NCBI GenBank assembly: GCA_019745775.1
Contig: JAIESR010000077.1
Span: forward strand, 1 to 64,000
Length of the DNA stretch: 64,000 bases
Direction of reading: 5' to 3'
Source of the DNA: Xanthobacteraceae bacterium
Lineage (GTDB): Bacteria; Pseudomonadota; Alphaproteobacteria; Rhizobiales; Xanthobacteraceae
This document shows, piece after piece, positions 27,732-36,119 of this stretch. The position numbers and the translations under genes were made by a program. How positions within the stretch are numbered: the first letter of the stretch is position 1; each line of letters begins with the position of its first letter. The notes beneath the pieces are model-generated. The model was not told the DNA's origin and made no database searches. It worked only from the letters and a program-made list of their open reading frames with translations.

Positions 27732-28871
27732 ATGAAACGGAGCGACGACCTTCTGGCGACGATCGAGGCCGTGCACGGCGCCGGTCTCGACGCGACGCTC
27801 TGGCCGCGCGCGCTCGAACGTGTGGCGCAAGCCGTCGGCGGCGTCGGATGTTCGCTGGAAGCGTTCGAGCGGCGGCCGCTGCGGCCGCGCGAGTTTTACG
27901 CCTACGGCATGCCGGCCGCGGAGCAAATCAGCTATTTCGATCATTACGCGCCGCTCAATCCGCGCTGGTCGCTGATCACGCGGCAGAAGGCGGGCGAGCT
28001 CGGCTGGGACTACGCGATCCTCGACGAAGGCGCGATGGCGCGCTCGCCGTTCTACGCGGAGTTTCTCGCCAAGCTCGACTTCCCCTATCTGGTGTACGGC
28101 ATGTTGACGTCGACGCAGGACGAATTCTCCGGCATCGCCGTTCATCGCTCGCGGCGGCAGGGGCATGTGCAGCGCGGGGAGATCGCGGTGATGCAGCGTC
28201 TCGTGCCGCACGTGCGCCAGGCTTTCGACGTGGCGCGGCGGCTTAGGACGGCGGGCGGCTTGCGCGCCTCGCTCGAGCATGTGCTCGACTGGCTCGCCGA
28301 CGGCGTCGCGCTCGTTCGTGCGGACGGGCGCGTGATCCATGCCAACGCGGCGTTCCAGGCGATCGCACGCCGCGGCGACGGCATCGCTGTTCGCCGCGGT
28401 CTTGTCGATATCGCCGCGGCGGAATCGCGGATTCGGCTCGAGACCGCGCTCGCCGACGTGTCGCGGCTGCGAAGCGGCGAGCCGGTGACGCCGGCAACCG
28501 GCGATTTCGTCGTGCCGCGGCCGTCCGGGGCGCCGCCCTACCTGATCGCCGTGCGGCCGCTCATGGACAACGACGGCCTCTCGGGTTGCGACCGAGCCGT
28601 CGCCATTGTGTTCGTCCGCGATCCGCTCGGGCACTGCGGCGCCGCCACGCGGTTGCTGCGCGACTTGTACGGGCTGACCGAGTCGGAGGCCAGCCTGGCG
28701 CAGGCGCTGCAGAGCGGCGTGTCTTTCGGCGACTATGCGCGCACGCGCGCGATAAGTCTCAACACCGTCTATACTCATTTGCGCCGCATCAAGGAGAAGA
28801 CCGCTTGCAAGCGCATGGCCGAGCTGATCCACAAGCTCAATGCGATCCAGGTGCCGGTGCGGGACCACTGA
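27732..28871 (+). CDS. LuxR-type transcriptional regulator with PAS-like segment
   Basis: 379 residues. N-terminal region about 1-170 of unknown type (PFYAEFLAKLDFPYLVYGML). A PAS-like segment about 185-290 (EHVLDWLADGVALVRADG, VIHANAAFQ). C-terminal LuxR/GerE helix-turn-helix about 312-365 (LTESEASLAQALQSGVSFGD, SLNTVYTHLRRIKEKTACKR). Known family members are two-domain activators. The ligand is not known. Divergent from the S74-tailed protein operon with 282 bases between starts, so it may control those genes. A remnant of a Bug receptor gene begins 12 bases after its stop. Confidence 0.85.
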   Translation: MKRSDDLLATIEAVHGAGLDATLWPRALERVAQAVGGVGCSLEAFERRPLRPREFYAYGMPAAEQISYFDHYAPLNPRWSLITRQKAGELGWDYAILDEGAMARSPFYAEFLAKLDFPYLVYGMLTSTQDEFSGIAVHRSRRQGHVQRGEIAVMQRLVPHVRQAFDVARRLRTAGGLRASLEHVLDWLADGVALVRADGRVIHANAAFQAIARRGDGIAVRRGLVDIAAAESRIRLETALADVSRLRSGEPVTPATGDFVVPRPSGAPPYLIAVRPLMDNDGLSGCDRAVAIVFVRDPLGHCGAATRLLRDLYGLTESEASLAQALQSGVSFGDYARTRAISLNTVYTHLRRIKEKTACKRMAELIHKLNAIQVPVRDH

Positions 28872-28882
28872 TCCGTGACGGA

Positions 28883-28936
28883 CGATACGGCCGCCGGGAC
28901 AAGGTCTCGAAGGCGGCGGGCGTCGATCCGCAATAG
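28883..28936 (+). pseudogene. Remnant of the 3' end of a Bug receptor gene
   Basis: In the frame ending at TAG 28934-28936 the residues are RYGRRDKVSKAAGVDPQ, against EYGRWDKIVKAAGVEPQ at the end of the receptor gene 23619-24593. DNA is also clearly alike (TACGGCCGCCGGGACAAG against TACGGCCGCTGGGACAAG). The rest of the gene is replaced by the LuxR coding sequence, so this is a leftover from an older recombination. Confidence 0.55.
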
Positions 28937-29022
28937 CCGCGCCGTTCAAAAGGCGCCCGCCCCGCATAGCCAGAACCGTTGCGCTCGGCTAGCCTGACAA
29001 CCTCGGGTCGTGGGAAGGGGCC

Positions 29023-30420
29023 ATGATAAACCGGTTGATACTGATCGTCGGCGCCTTGGCGCTCGTCGGTGCGGCCAACGCCAGCGCGCAACCGAAAGCG
29101 AAGAAAGCGCCGACGGAGAAGAAGGCGCCCTCCAATCCCAAGGTGCCGCTTCATCTCTATCTGGCCAAGGGCGAACCCAACGCCTGCGGCGAGGGGTGCA
29201 GCGAATGGATCGCTGTCGAAGGCTCGTTCGATCCCGACGCAGGGGGGCGCGCGCAGGCCTTTCTGAAGCGCCACGCTGCGCGCAAGCTCCCGGTCTACCT
29301 CCACTCGCCGGGCGGCAACACCACGGCGGCGCTGACGCTCGGCCGTTACCTGCGGCAGCAGGGGATCACCGCGGGTGTCGCCGCGACCGTCCCGCGTGGC
29401 TGTGAATCAGCCTTCGATCAGTCGAAGGCCTGCAACGCCGCGAAGCGGTCGAGCCAGCCGGTGTTGGCGGACTGGCGGCCTGACGTCGCCTGCAGCTCGG
29501 CCTGCGTCTGGGCGCTGCTGGGCGCGAAAGTCCGCCATGTGCCGCCGGGCGCGCGGCTGGGCGTGCACGCCGGCAAGTTGACGCTGATGCGCAAGCTTTC
29601 CGACGGCCGCGTGCAGACGGTCTCGCCCGGGCAGTACGCATCGCTGCACAAGGAGCGGAGCAGCGCGATGGAGTCGACAACGCGGCGCTACATCCGCGAG
29701 ATGGGTATCGACACGCGCCTTTTGGACGCAGCTCAAAAAATCGCGCACGAAGACATCTACTATCTGAGCCGCGACCAGATAGCGGCCTTCGGCATCGACC
29801 GTCGCGAATTCGCCGAGACACCCTGGTTCTTCGCGCAATTTTCGAATGGCAGCGCCTATGTCAGCAAGTGGATCGTCGAAGCCCGCGGCCCCGAGCGCAA
29901 GGAGTATCGCGTCAGCGTCGTCATTGTGCGGTGTTCGACAACGACAGCACGGGCCGGGGTGCAATTTGTGCGCGGGCTGGCGAGAGACGAGATCGAACGG
30001 CCTGCCACTGCGATATTCTCGATTGGTCAGCAGAAGCTGCGCCTGCCGCTGATGGGCGCATCGCAGCGCGACGCCATCGACACCGGCGGCATGTTTTCCG
30101 CGGGCTCCAGTTCCGTGTTGCTTGCCGAGCTTGAGGCGGCCGCGGCCTCGGATGCGGCGATCCGCGTGACGGGGGGCGATCCGCGGCTGGATACCAAACT
30201 GTTCAACGTCTTTGAGTTGTCGACCCACGGGCTCGCGGCGAGCCTCAAGCCGTTGCGGGAGAGATGTGGGCAGCCCGCCCAGCCGGCGAGCTGGACCGAC
30301 AGCACAAAAGCTCCCGCGGCTCCAATGCAGAAGGGCGGCCCTGCAATTCCGGCCTCGCCGTATGGAGCGTATCCGGCGCCTGAGTTGGGGTTGAAAGCGG
30401 ACGGGGCGAAAAAGAAGTGA
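29023..30420 (+). CDS. Secreted ClpP/crotonase-fold-like protein, first of a tandem pair
   Basis: 465 residues. Signal peptide 1-22 (ANASAQ), a Lys/Pro linker, then a domain with LYLAKGEPNACGEGCSEWIA, LHSPGGNTTAALTLGRYLRQ, and CSSACVWALLGAK (Cys157-Ser158-Ser159-Ala160-Cys161), followed by RLGVHAG (His182). The SPGG, S-A-C and H positions match the ClpP/SDH-type serine-peptidase-like fold of COG3904-type periplasmic proteins. A second, C-terminal domain (about 285-420) is beta-rich. Activity unproven. GGGAAGGGG lies near the ATG. The 3' end overlaps a GTG of the next gene. Confidence 0.68.
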   Translation: MINRLILIVGALALVGAANASAQPKAKKAPTEKKAPSNPKVPLHLYLAKGEPNACGEGCSEWIAVEGSFDPDAGGRAQAFLKRHAARKLPVYLHSPGGNTTAALTLGRYLRQQGITAGVAATVPRGCESAFDQSKACNAAKRSSQPVLADWRPDVACSSACVWALLGAKVRHVPPGARLGVHAGKLTLMRKLSDGRVQTVSPGQYASLHKERSSAMESTTRRYIREMGIDTRLLDAAQKIAHEDIYYLSRDQIAAFGIDRREFAETPWFFAQFSNGSAYVSKWIVEARGPERKEYRVSVVIVRCSTTTARAGVQFVRGLARDEIERPATAIFSIGQQKLRLPLMGASQRDAIDTGGMFSAGSSSVLLAELEAAAASDAAIRVTGGDPRLDTKLFNVFELSTHGLAASLKPLRERCGQPAQPASWTDSTKAPAAPMQKGGPAIPASPYGAYPAPELGLKADGAKKK

Positions 30421-30434
30421 GCTTGGGGAGGTTG

Positions 30435-31727
30435 ATGACGCGCTTGCTCTCGATGGTGGCGGCCGCCCTGGTGCTTGTCTTCGCCGTCAATGCCGGCGCG
30501 GAGCAACGCGCGCCGAAAGGCCCGCCGCAGCAGCAGCCGAAGGAGCAAGAGCAGCCGAAAGAGCAGCGCGCGCCGAAGCTGTTCGACATTCCGCTTCAGC
30601 TCTACCTTGCGAAAGGCGCACCCAACGCCTGCGGCGAAGGATGCAGCGAATGGATCGCCGTCGAAGGCGACTTCGACGTCAACGCCGCCTCACGGGTGCA
30701 GGCGTTCCTGAACCGGCATGGCGCGCGCAGGCTGCCGGTCTTCTTCCAGTCGCCGGGTGGCGATGCGCGCGCCGCGATGGCCGTCGGCCGGCTGCTGCGC
30801 CAGCGCGACGTGACGGCCGGGGTCGGCGCGACGATCCCGCAGGGCTGCACCTCGATCAACGACTGGTCGAATGCCTGCAAGGCCGCGAAGCGCTCGGCCC
30901 AGCCGGTTGCCGCGGCCTGGTGGCCGAACACCGGTTGCCACTCCGCCTGTGTCTACGCGCTGCTGGGCGCCAAGGTCCGGTTGGTGCCGCCGTCGTCGCG
31001 CCTCGGCGTGCATGCCGTCAGGATGATGACGCCCCGGTCGCCGGCGCAGGAACGCGCCGCCCTGGTCGAGATCAATGCGCAGTTGCGACGCTATGTCCGC
31101 GAGATGGGCATGGACGACAGGCTGTTCGAGACGGCGAGCCGGGTGCCGCACGAAAGCATCCACCATCTCAACCGCGATGAGATTGCCGCCTACGGCATCG
31201 ACCGGCGCGAACACGCGGAAAGCACCTGGTTCATCCAGCCGGCCTCCGGAACCACGCGGCTCATGCAGTGGTTCGTCGAGGCGAGGGGGCCGGTCCGCAA
31301 AGACTATCGCCTGAACCTCGTCATGTTCTCGTGCTGGACGACAGACCGTGTCGCGGTGACGTATGTGCGGGGATTGACGAGTGACGAAGTCGGCCGGCCG
31401 TTTTCGGCCGCGCTGTCGATCGGCGGCCAGCGGACGGTGCTGTCGTTGACCGGCGCGGGCCGGCGGCAGGACACCGTCGAGGCCGGCTCGGTGTTTTCGT
31501 CCGGTAACGGCACCATCACGTTCGAGGCACTCGCGCTGGCCGCGGCCGCCGACGTGATCACGATTGCCGAATTCGACCGGTTCGCCGAGAAGAACGAATC
31601 CCGCGTGGTCCGGCTGTCGACCCATGGCCTCGCCGAAGGCATCAAGACGCTGCGTCCCAAATGTCTGTCCTATTCCAATCAGCCCGATGGTGAGCAGGCG
31701 GGCGCGGCGAAACGCGACAAGCGATAG
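30435..31727 (+). CDS. Secreted ClpP/crotonase-fold-like protein, second of a tandem pair
   Basis: 430 residues from the ATG at 30435 behind GGGGAGG (frame open from GTG 30417, which overlaps the previous stop). Signal peptide about 1-22 (FAVNAGAEQ), then a Gln/Pro/Lys linker. The body is a full-length paralogue of the upstream protein: NACGEGCSEWIAVEG, FQSPGGDARAAMAVGRLLRQ, CHSACVYALLGAK (Ser170 at the catalytic place) and RLGVHA (His193). It differs in the second half. The gene order, 14-base gap and shared domains show a local duplication. The Gln/Pro stretch suggests a cell-wall spacer. Confidence 0.68.
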   Translation: MTRLLSMVAAALVLVFAVNAGAEQRAPKGPPQQQPKEQEQPKEQRAPKLFDIPLQLYLAKGAPNACGEGCSEWIAVEGDFDVNAASRVQAFLNRHGARRLPVFFQSPGGDARAAMAVGRLLRQRDVTAGVGATIPQGCTSINDWSNACKAAKRSAQPVAAAWWPNTGCHSACVYALLGAKVRLVPPSSRLGVHAVRMMTPRSPAQERAALVEINAQLRRYVREMGMDDRLFETASRVPHESIHHLNRDEIAAYGIDRREHAESTWFIQPASGTTRLMQWFVEARGPVRKDYRLNLVMFSCWTTDRVAVTYVRGLTSDEVGRPFSAALSIGGQRTVLSLTGAGRRQDTVEAGSVFSSGNGTITFEALALAAAADVITIAEFDRFAEKNESRVVRLSTHGLAEGIKTLRPKCLSYSNQPDGEQAGAAKRDKR

Positions 31728-31796
31728 GTCGTTACCGCGGATTGCGCCGCGCGCCGGCTGCGTTAGGCTAGGCGCAACGATAACGGGAGGTCGTCC

Positions 31797-32774
31797 ATGC
31801 GCCGCATCCTGCGTGCCGTCATTGGGTGTATCGGGTTCGTGTGCGCCGCCGCCGCGCTCACGCCGGCCTTCGCGCAGAACTGGCCGACGCGGCCGGTCCG
31901 CGTGATCATCCCGCTCACCGCCGGCGCCGCGACCGACATCATGGCGCGCGCGGTGTTCGACCAGGTGTCGCAGCAGGTCGGCCAGCCGTTCATCGTCGAG
32001 AACCGCCCGGGCGCCGGCAACACGATCGGCATGGCGGCGGTCGCGCAGGCCGATCCCGACGGCTACACCATCCTCGCCAACTCCTCGACCCACACGGTCT
32101 CGCCGGCGACGCGCTCGAAGCTGCCGTTCAACGTCATCACCGATCTCTCGGGCGTGATCCCGCTCGGCAACATGCCGGTCGTGATGGCGGTCAATCCGAA
32201 GAAGGGCTACAAGACGCTCGCCGATTTCGTCGACTACGCGCGCAAGAATCCGGGCGCGGTGAACTACGCCTCCGCCGGCGCCGGCAACTCCTCCCATCTC
32301 AACGGCGAGCGCTTCCGCATCGCCGCGAAGTTCGAGGCGGTGCATGTGCCGCAGCGCGGCGCGCCCGAGGCGCTCACCGAAGTGATCGCCGGCCGGCTCG
32401 ATTTCTACTTCGCGCCGCTCCTCAACTCGATCACCTTCCTGCGCGAGGGCACGCTCCAGGCGCTGGCGGTGTCGGGCTCGCAGCGCGCGTCGGCATTGCC
32501 CGACGTGCCGACCACGGTCGAGGCCGGCTATCCGAACTCGGAGTACAATTTCTGGGCCGGCGTGTTCGTGCCGGCGAAGACGCCGGGCGCGATCCGCGAC
32601 CGGCTGCATGCCGAGATCGTCAAGGCGCTGAAGCACCCGGTGCTGGCCGAGCGGCTCGCCAAGCTCGGCGCCGATCCGTTCATGATCACGCCGGCGCAGT
32701 TCGACGCGCTGGTGAAACAGGAGATCGAGGTCAACACGGCGCTGGTGAAGGCCGCCGGCATCGTGGTGAACTGA
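31797..32774 (+). CDS. Bug/TctC-type periplasmic solute receptor
   Basis: 325 residues. Signal peptide about 1-26 (ALTPAFAQN). Typical receptor run: WPTRPVRVIIPLTAGAATD, FIVENRPGAGNTIGMAAVAQ, ADPDGYTILANSSTHTVSP, VHVPQRGAPEALTEVIAGRL. Ligand-binding signature residues as in the tricarboxylate receptor family. Orphan: no membrane partner. GGGAGG 7-12 bases before the ATG. Separated from the ClpP-like pair by 69 bases on the same strand. Followed by an intergenic repeat. Confidence 0.9.
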   Translation: MRRILRAVIGCIGFVCAAAALTPAFAQNWPTRPVRVIIPLTAGAATDIMARAVFDQVSQQVGQPFIVENRPGAGNTIGMAAVAQADPDGYTILANSSTHTVSPATRSKLPFNVITDLSGVIPLGNMPVVMAVNPKKGYKTLADFVDYARKNPGAVNYASAGAGNSSHLNGERFRIAAKFEAVHVPQRGAPEALTEVIAGRLDFYFAPLLNSITFLREGTLQALAVSGSQRASALPDVPTTVEAGYPNSEYNFWAGVFVPAKTPGAIRDRLHAEIVKALKHPVLAERLAKLGADPFMITPAQFDALVKQEIEVNTALVKAAGIVVN

Positions 32775-32813
32775 GAGAGTGGACCGCAATCGAGCCGCGA
32801 GCTCGGTCGGATT

Positions 32814-32911
32814 CCCTCTCCCCGGAGGGGAGAGGGTTAGGGTGAGGGGGTTCGAACCTATCGAGAGAGCTAATCCCCCTCACCCCACCCCTCTCCCCAA
32901 CGGGGAGAGGG
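32814..32911. repeat. CCCTCTCCCC-type intergenic repeat, copy B
   Basis: Same build as copy A at 1985-2117, with the core GGTTCGAACCTATCGAG and the flanking hairpin arms CCCTCTCCCC / GGGGAGAGGG. It lies between two receptor genes that end towards each other. Confidence 0.7.
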
Positions 32912-32951
32912 AGCCGGCTGCCGCCGGCGCGACGTTTCATTCAATCGGAAA

Positions 32952-33989
32952 CTACTTCGCCCGTAACGCCTCCGCTGTCCGTCGCACGATCTCCGGCGGC
33001 GTCGCGGCGATCTTCCTGGCGAGATCCTCGAGATACTCCCCCGGCGCCGGATCGAATTCCGACTGCGACTTCTTGATCTCGGCCAGGAACTCCGGATCGC
33101 GTGTCGTCGCCTGGAACGCGTCGCGCAGCGCCTTGAGCCTATCTGCGGGAATGCCGGGCGCGCCGATCAGCGGGCGGCTAACCTCGGCCGCGCTGGTGTA
33201 GAAGGCGAGCGCGGCCTTGGCTTCCGGCGTGGTGCCCATCTCGACCAGCGTCGGCGTGTTCGGCAGTTCCTTCGATCGCTCCATCACCGCCTGGATCAGC
33301 ACGTTGATCTTCTTCGTCTCGATCCATTCGCGCTTGGTGCGCACTACCGAGTTCCAGGAATTCTCCAGCGCATCGACCTCGCGCCGCTCCATCGCCAGCA
33401 TGATCTCGGCGGTGCCGCCGAAGCCCGACACGATGCGGAATTTGGTGCCGGCGAACGCGTTGAGCAGTCGCGGATAGCCTTCGGTCGGCGAGGTCGGCCC
33501 GGTGCCGCCGGCGACCAGCTCGAACTTGCGCGCCTCCTCGATGTTCTTCGCCGGCGCCTCGTGCCAGCTGATCATGGTCTCGAGCACGCGCGTCATGCGG
33601 CCGATATAGCTGAACTCGACCGCGTTGTACTTCACGCCCGGCGTGCCGAGCGGCGCTTCGAGCATCACGGTCTGCGTCACCACGCCGAGCGCGGTGCCGT
33701 CCTTGGGCGCGACGTTGTAGAGGAAATTGGCGGCGCGCAGGCTTCCGGCGCCCGGCATGTTCTGGACCACGACGGTCGGGTTGCCGGGGATGTATTTGCC
33801 GAGGTAGCGCGCGAACACCCGCGGATAGTAGTCGTAGCTGCCGCCCGGCGAATAGCCGACCGAGATGGTGATGGTCTTGCCGGCGTAGAACTCCGCGACC
33901 GATTGGGCGGATGCGGGAGAGGCGAGAAGAACCGACACAAAAAGCGCTGGGGCGCAAACGATGCACGAGCGGCGTCGAAGGGGCTGCAT
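32952..33989 (-). CDS. Bug/TctC-type periplasmic solute receptor
   Basis: 345 residues from the ATG at 33989; an open frame runs on to 34562, but the extra part is of random composition and overlaps the hdeD-like gene on the other strand. Signal peptide about 1-28 (LLASPASAQS). Receptor blocks: AEFYAGKTITISVGYSPGGS, YDYYPRVFARYLGKYIPGN, VVQNMPGAGSLRAANFLYN, GGTGPTSPTEGYPRLLNAF. Closely related in layout to the receptor at 22552-23568. Orphan. Convergent with the receptor at 31797 across copy B of the repeat. Confidence 0.88.
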   Translation of the reverse strand: MQPLRRRSCIVCAPALFVSVLLASPASAQSVAEFYAGKTITISVGYSPGGSYDYYPRVFARYLGKYIPGNPTVVVQNMPGAGSLRAANFLYNVAPKDGTALGVVTQTVMLEAPLGTPGVKYNAVEFSYIGRMTRVLETMISWHEAPAKNIEEARKFELVAGGTGPTSPTEGYPRLLNAFAGTKFRIVSGFGGTAEIMLAMERREVDALENSWNSVVRTKREWIETKKINVLIQAVMERSKELPNTPTLVEMGTTPEAKAALAFYTSAAEVSRPLIGAPGIPADRLKALRDAFQATTRDPEFLAEIKKSQSEFDPAPGEYLEDLARKIAATPPEIVRRTAEALRAK

Positions 33990-34197
33990 GGGGCCTGATC
34001 CTTGTTGTCCGGCGGCACGATACCGCAAGCAGTTACCGCCGCCGATGGGCGACAATGTCTCAGGCGCGGCCGGCCCGGTGTTGCTCCTGCCCGGGGGCGG
34101 CGCCTCTGGTGGCCGCTTGCTTCGGCGTCGTGCACGGGAGGACAATGGGTCACTGCAGCCTGGTGATTCTTGTTCAGCAAATCCAAGGAGGCCTGCC

Positions 34198-34794
34198 ATG
34201 ACCGCAACCCACCCGCCGCAAACGCCCGACCATTCGCTCGCGCCCGGCGCATCGCTCTTGCATGCGCTCGCCAGGAACTGGTGGCTCGAAGTGCTGCGCG
34301 GCGTCGCCGCCATCATCTTCGGCGTTCTCGCGTTTGCCTGGCCCGGCATCACGCTGCTGACGCTGGTCCTGTTCTGGGGCGCGTTCGCGCTGGTCGACGG
34401 CGTGCTGGCGATCATCGCCGCGGTCAAGGGCGGTAATCCGATGCCGCGCTGGTGGCTCGCGATCGTCGGCGTCGCCGGCATCGCCGCCGGTGCGCTCACC
34501 TTCCTGATGCCGGGCGTCACGCTTTTCGTCCTGCTGATCTTCATCGCGGTGTGGGCGATCATACTCGGCGTGATGGAGGTCTATGGCGCGATCAAGCTGC
34601 GCAAGGAGATCGAAGGCGAGTGGTTCCTGATCCTCAACGGCTTGCTCTCGGTGGTGTTCGGCATCCTGCTGCTGTGGCGGCCGGGCATCGGCGCGCTCGC
34701 GCTGGTCTGGATCATCGGCGCCTACGCCATCATCCTCGGCGTCATCTACGTCGCGTTCGGGCTGAAGCTGAAGAAGCACGCCCCGGCGGCGTGA
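34198..34794 (+). CDS. HdeD family (DUF308) membrane protein
   Basis: 198 residues from the ATG at 34198, with AAGGAGG 7-13 bases before (frame open from 33961). Six membrane helices in three hairpins: GVAAIIFGVLAFAWPGITLL, WWLAIVGVAGIAAGALTFLM, ILNGLLSVVFGILLLWRPG. The Gly-rich repeated hairpins and PG turns are the HdeD mark. In enterobacteria HdeD helps acid resistance; for rhizobial members this is not shown. Single gene. The repeat at 34829 follows. Confidence 0.9.
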   Translation: MTATHPPQTPDHSLAPGASLLHALARNWWLEVLRGVAAIIFGVLAFAWPGITLLTLVLFWGAFALVDGVLAIIAAVKGGNPMPRWWLAIVGVAGIAAGALTFLMPGVTLFVLLIFIAVWAIILGVMEVYGAIKLRKEIEGEWFLILNGLLSVVFGILLLWRPGIGALALVWIIGAYAIILGVIYVAFGLKLKKHAPAA

Positions 34795-34828
34795 CTCACG
34801 CGGTCGGGCCGCGGTGACGGTGTGTAAC

Positions 34829-34924
34829 CCCTCATGGTGAGGCGCGCCGAAAGGCGCGTCTCGAACCATGAGGGCCTCGATCCTTCGAGACGCCGCGCTA
34901 ACGCGCGGCCATCAGGATGAGGAT
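34829..34924. repeat. Intergenic repeat (CCTCATGGTGAGG / CATCAGGATGAGG type)
   Basis: Contains CCCTCATGGT and its reverse complement-like ACCATGAGGG as one hairpin, a GGCGCGCC-GAAA-GGCGCG hairpin inside, and a right end ATCAGGATGAGG. A related element with CATCCTGATGAGG lies at 38379. Known repeat style of this bacterial group. Confidence 0.6.
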
Positions 34925-35003
34925 CACACTTCGCCTCTGCGCAACATCGCTGGCCCGTTCCTCGCCCCCGTGCTAACCGAAGGCCGTACGGTGGGCGGGC
35001 GGC

Positions 35004-35972
35004 ATGGCGTATATTTTCATCTCCTACAAGCGGGAGGACGGCGGCCGCGTCGCGCAGATCGTCGACGGGTTGCGCGCCGAGGGGCTCGAGGTCTGGTGGG
35101 ACCGCGACATCGAGCCCGCCCAGCCGTGGGACGAAACGGTCGCCACGCGGCTGCCCGATGCGGATTGCGTGGTGGCGGTCTGGTCGACGCTCTCGGTCAA
35201 CGCGCCCTGGGTCAAGGAGGAAGCCGGCGCCGGCAAGCAGCGCGGCATCCTGGTGCCGGCGCTGATCCACGACGTCGAGCCGCCGCTCGGTTTCGGTCTC
35301 ATTCAGGCGGCCGATCTGCGGTTCTGGAAAGGCGACCGCGCCGACGAGAAGTGGCGCGCCTTCGTCGCCACCGTCCGCAAGGCGCTGCGCGGCGAGCCGA
35401 TCGCGCTGCTTGCGATGCCGGTCGGCACGCGCCGCCGCAGCCTGCCGTTCGCCGCGGCGCTGGCGCTGGTGGCGCTGCTCGCCGCCGGCGCGCTCGGCGT
35501 CGTGTTCTATCGGACGTCCGGGATCACCGCCGCGGAGCAGGCGTCCTGGGAGGCGGCGGTGAAGGCGCGCTCGCGCGCGCTTTACGACGCCTACCTCAAG
35601 GCCCATCCCGGCGGGCGCTTTGCGCCGGATGCAAGAGCCGCGCTGGCGGCGTGCCGCGCCGTCGAGGACGTGCGCCATGAGCCGTTCGAGCAGAAGAACT
35701 CGGTCACCGGCGTCACGCGCGCCGGCAGCTTCGGCTCGCGCGAGGACGCGCTGCTGAGCGCCCGCGACCAGGGCCGCGCGCGCGGCGAGGAGCGCTGCGC
35801 CGCCATCGCGCAGGCCGAAGGGCTCGTCGATATGCGCACGCGCGTCGAGCCGACGCCGGGCAGCCCGCAGTGCCTGCCGATGGGCGCGACGGGCACCACC
35901 TGCTCGCAGCAGTTCTGGGTGACGTGCGCGGCGCAGAAGGCGATCAAGAGCGAGCGCGAGGTGTGCGGTTAA
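35004..35972 (+). CDS. Membrane-anchored TIR-domain protein
   Basis: 322 residues. TIR-type domain 1-130: YIFISYKREDGGR (3-15), EVWWDRDIEPAQPWDE (29-44), and APWVKEEAGAG (67-77) with Glu72/73 at the place of the NAD-hydrolase Glu. A membrane helix at about 148-168 follows. The C-terminal part begins with AAVKARSRALYDAYLKAHPG, a helical segment often found behind TIR or caspase-like domains. It ends in a Cys-containing domain (four Cys in the last 80 residues). The topology puts TIR in the cytoplasm and the Cys part outside. No recognisable defence partner gene adjoins. Signalling or defence role is inference. Confidence 0.8.
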   Translation: MAYIFISYKREDGGRVAQIVDGLRAEGLEVWWDRDIEPAQPWDETVATRLPDADCVVAVWSTLSVNAPWVKEEAGAGKQRGILVPALIHDVEPPLGFGLIQAADLRFWKGDRADEKWRAFVATVRKALRGEPIALLAMPVGTRRRSLPFAAALALVALLAAGALGVVFYRTSGITAAEQASWEAAVKARSRALYDAYLKAHPGGRFAPDARAALAACRAVEDVRHEPFEQKNSVTGVTRAGSFGSREDALLSARDQGRARGEERCAAIAQAEGLVDMRTRVEPTPGSPQCLPMGATGTTCSQQFWVTCAAQKAIKSEREVCG

Positions 35973-36021
35973 GGGGCACGTCCTGGCAGGATTGACGCAA
36001 CCGGATTAACAATTCAAGTTT

Positions 36022-36106
36022 GTAGGATGGGTTGAGCGTAAGCGAAACCCATCATCTTTCAGCCGGAGCACCAATGATGGGTTTCGCTGCGCTCAACCCA
36101 TCCTAC
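36022..36106. repeat. Palindromic intergenic repeat (GTAGGATGGGTTGAGC type)
   Basis: Perfect outer arms GTAGGATGGGTTGAGC / GCTCAACCCATCCTAC and perfect inner arms GCGAAACCCATCAT / ATGATGGGTTTCGC. The element ends 14 bases before the broken antitoxin-like gene. The nested palindrome would fold as a long hairpin of about 30 bp. Confidence 0.75.
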
Positions 36107-36119
36107 GAACTATCGGGAT

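Noticed and set aside
30690-32789. 699-codon minus-strand open frame
   Set aside because: Antisense to the second ClpP-like gene and a Bug receptor; composition rich in Arg, His and Asp with no domain; a shadow frame.
33990-34562. N-terminal extension of the receptor frame at 32952
   Set aside because: The extra 191 codons overlap the HdeD gene on the other strand and precede a clear signal peptide start at 33989.
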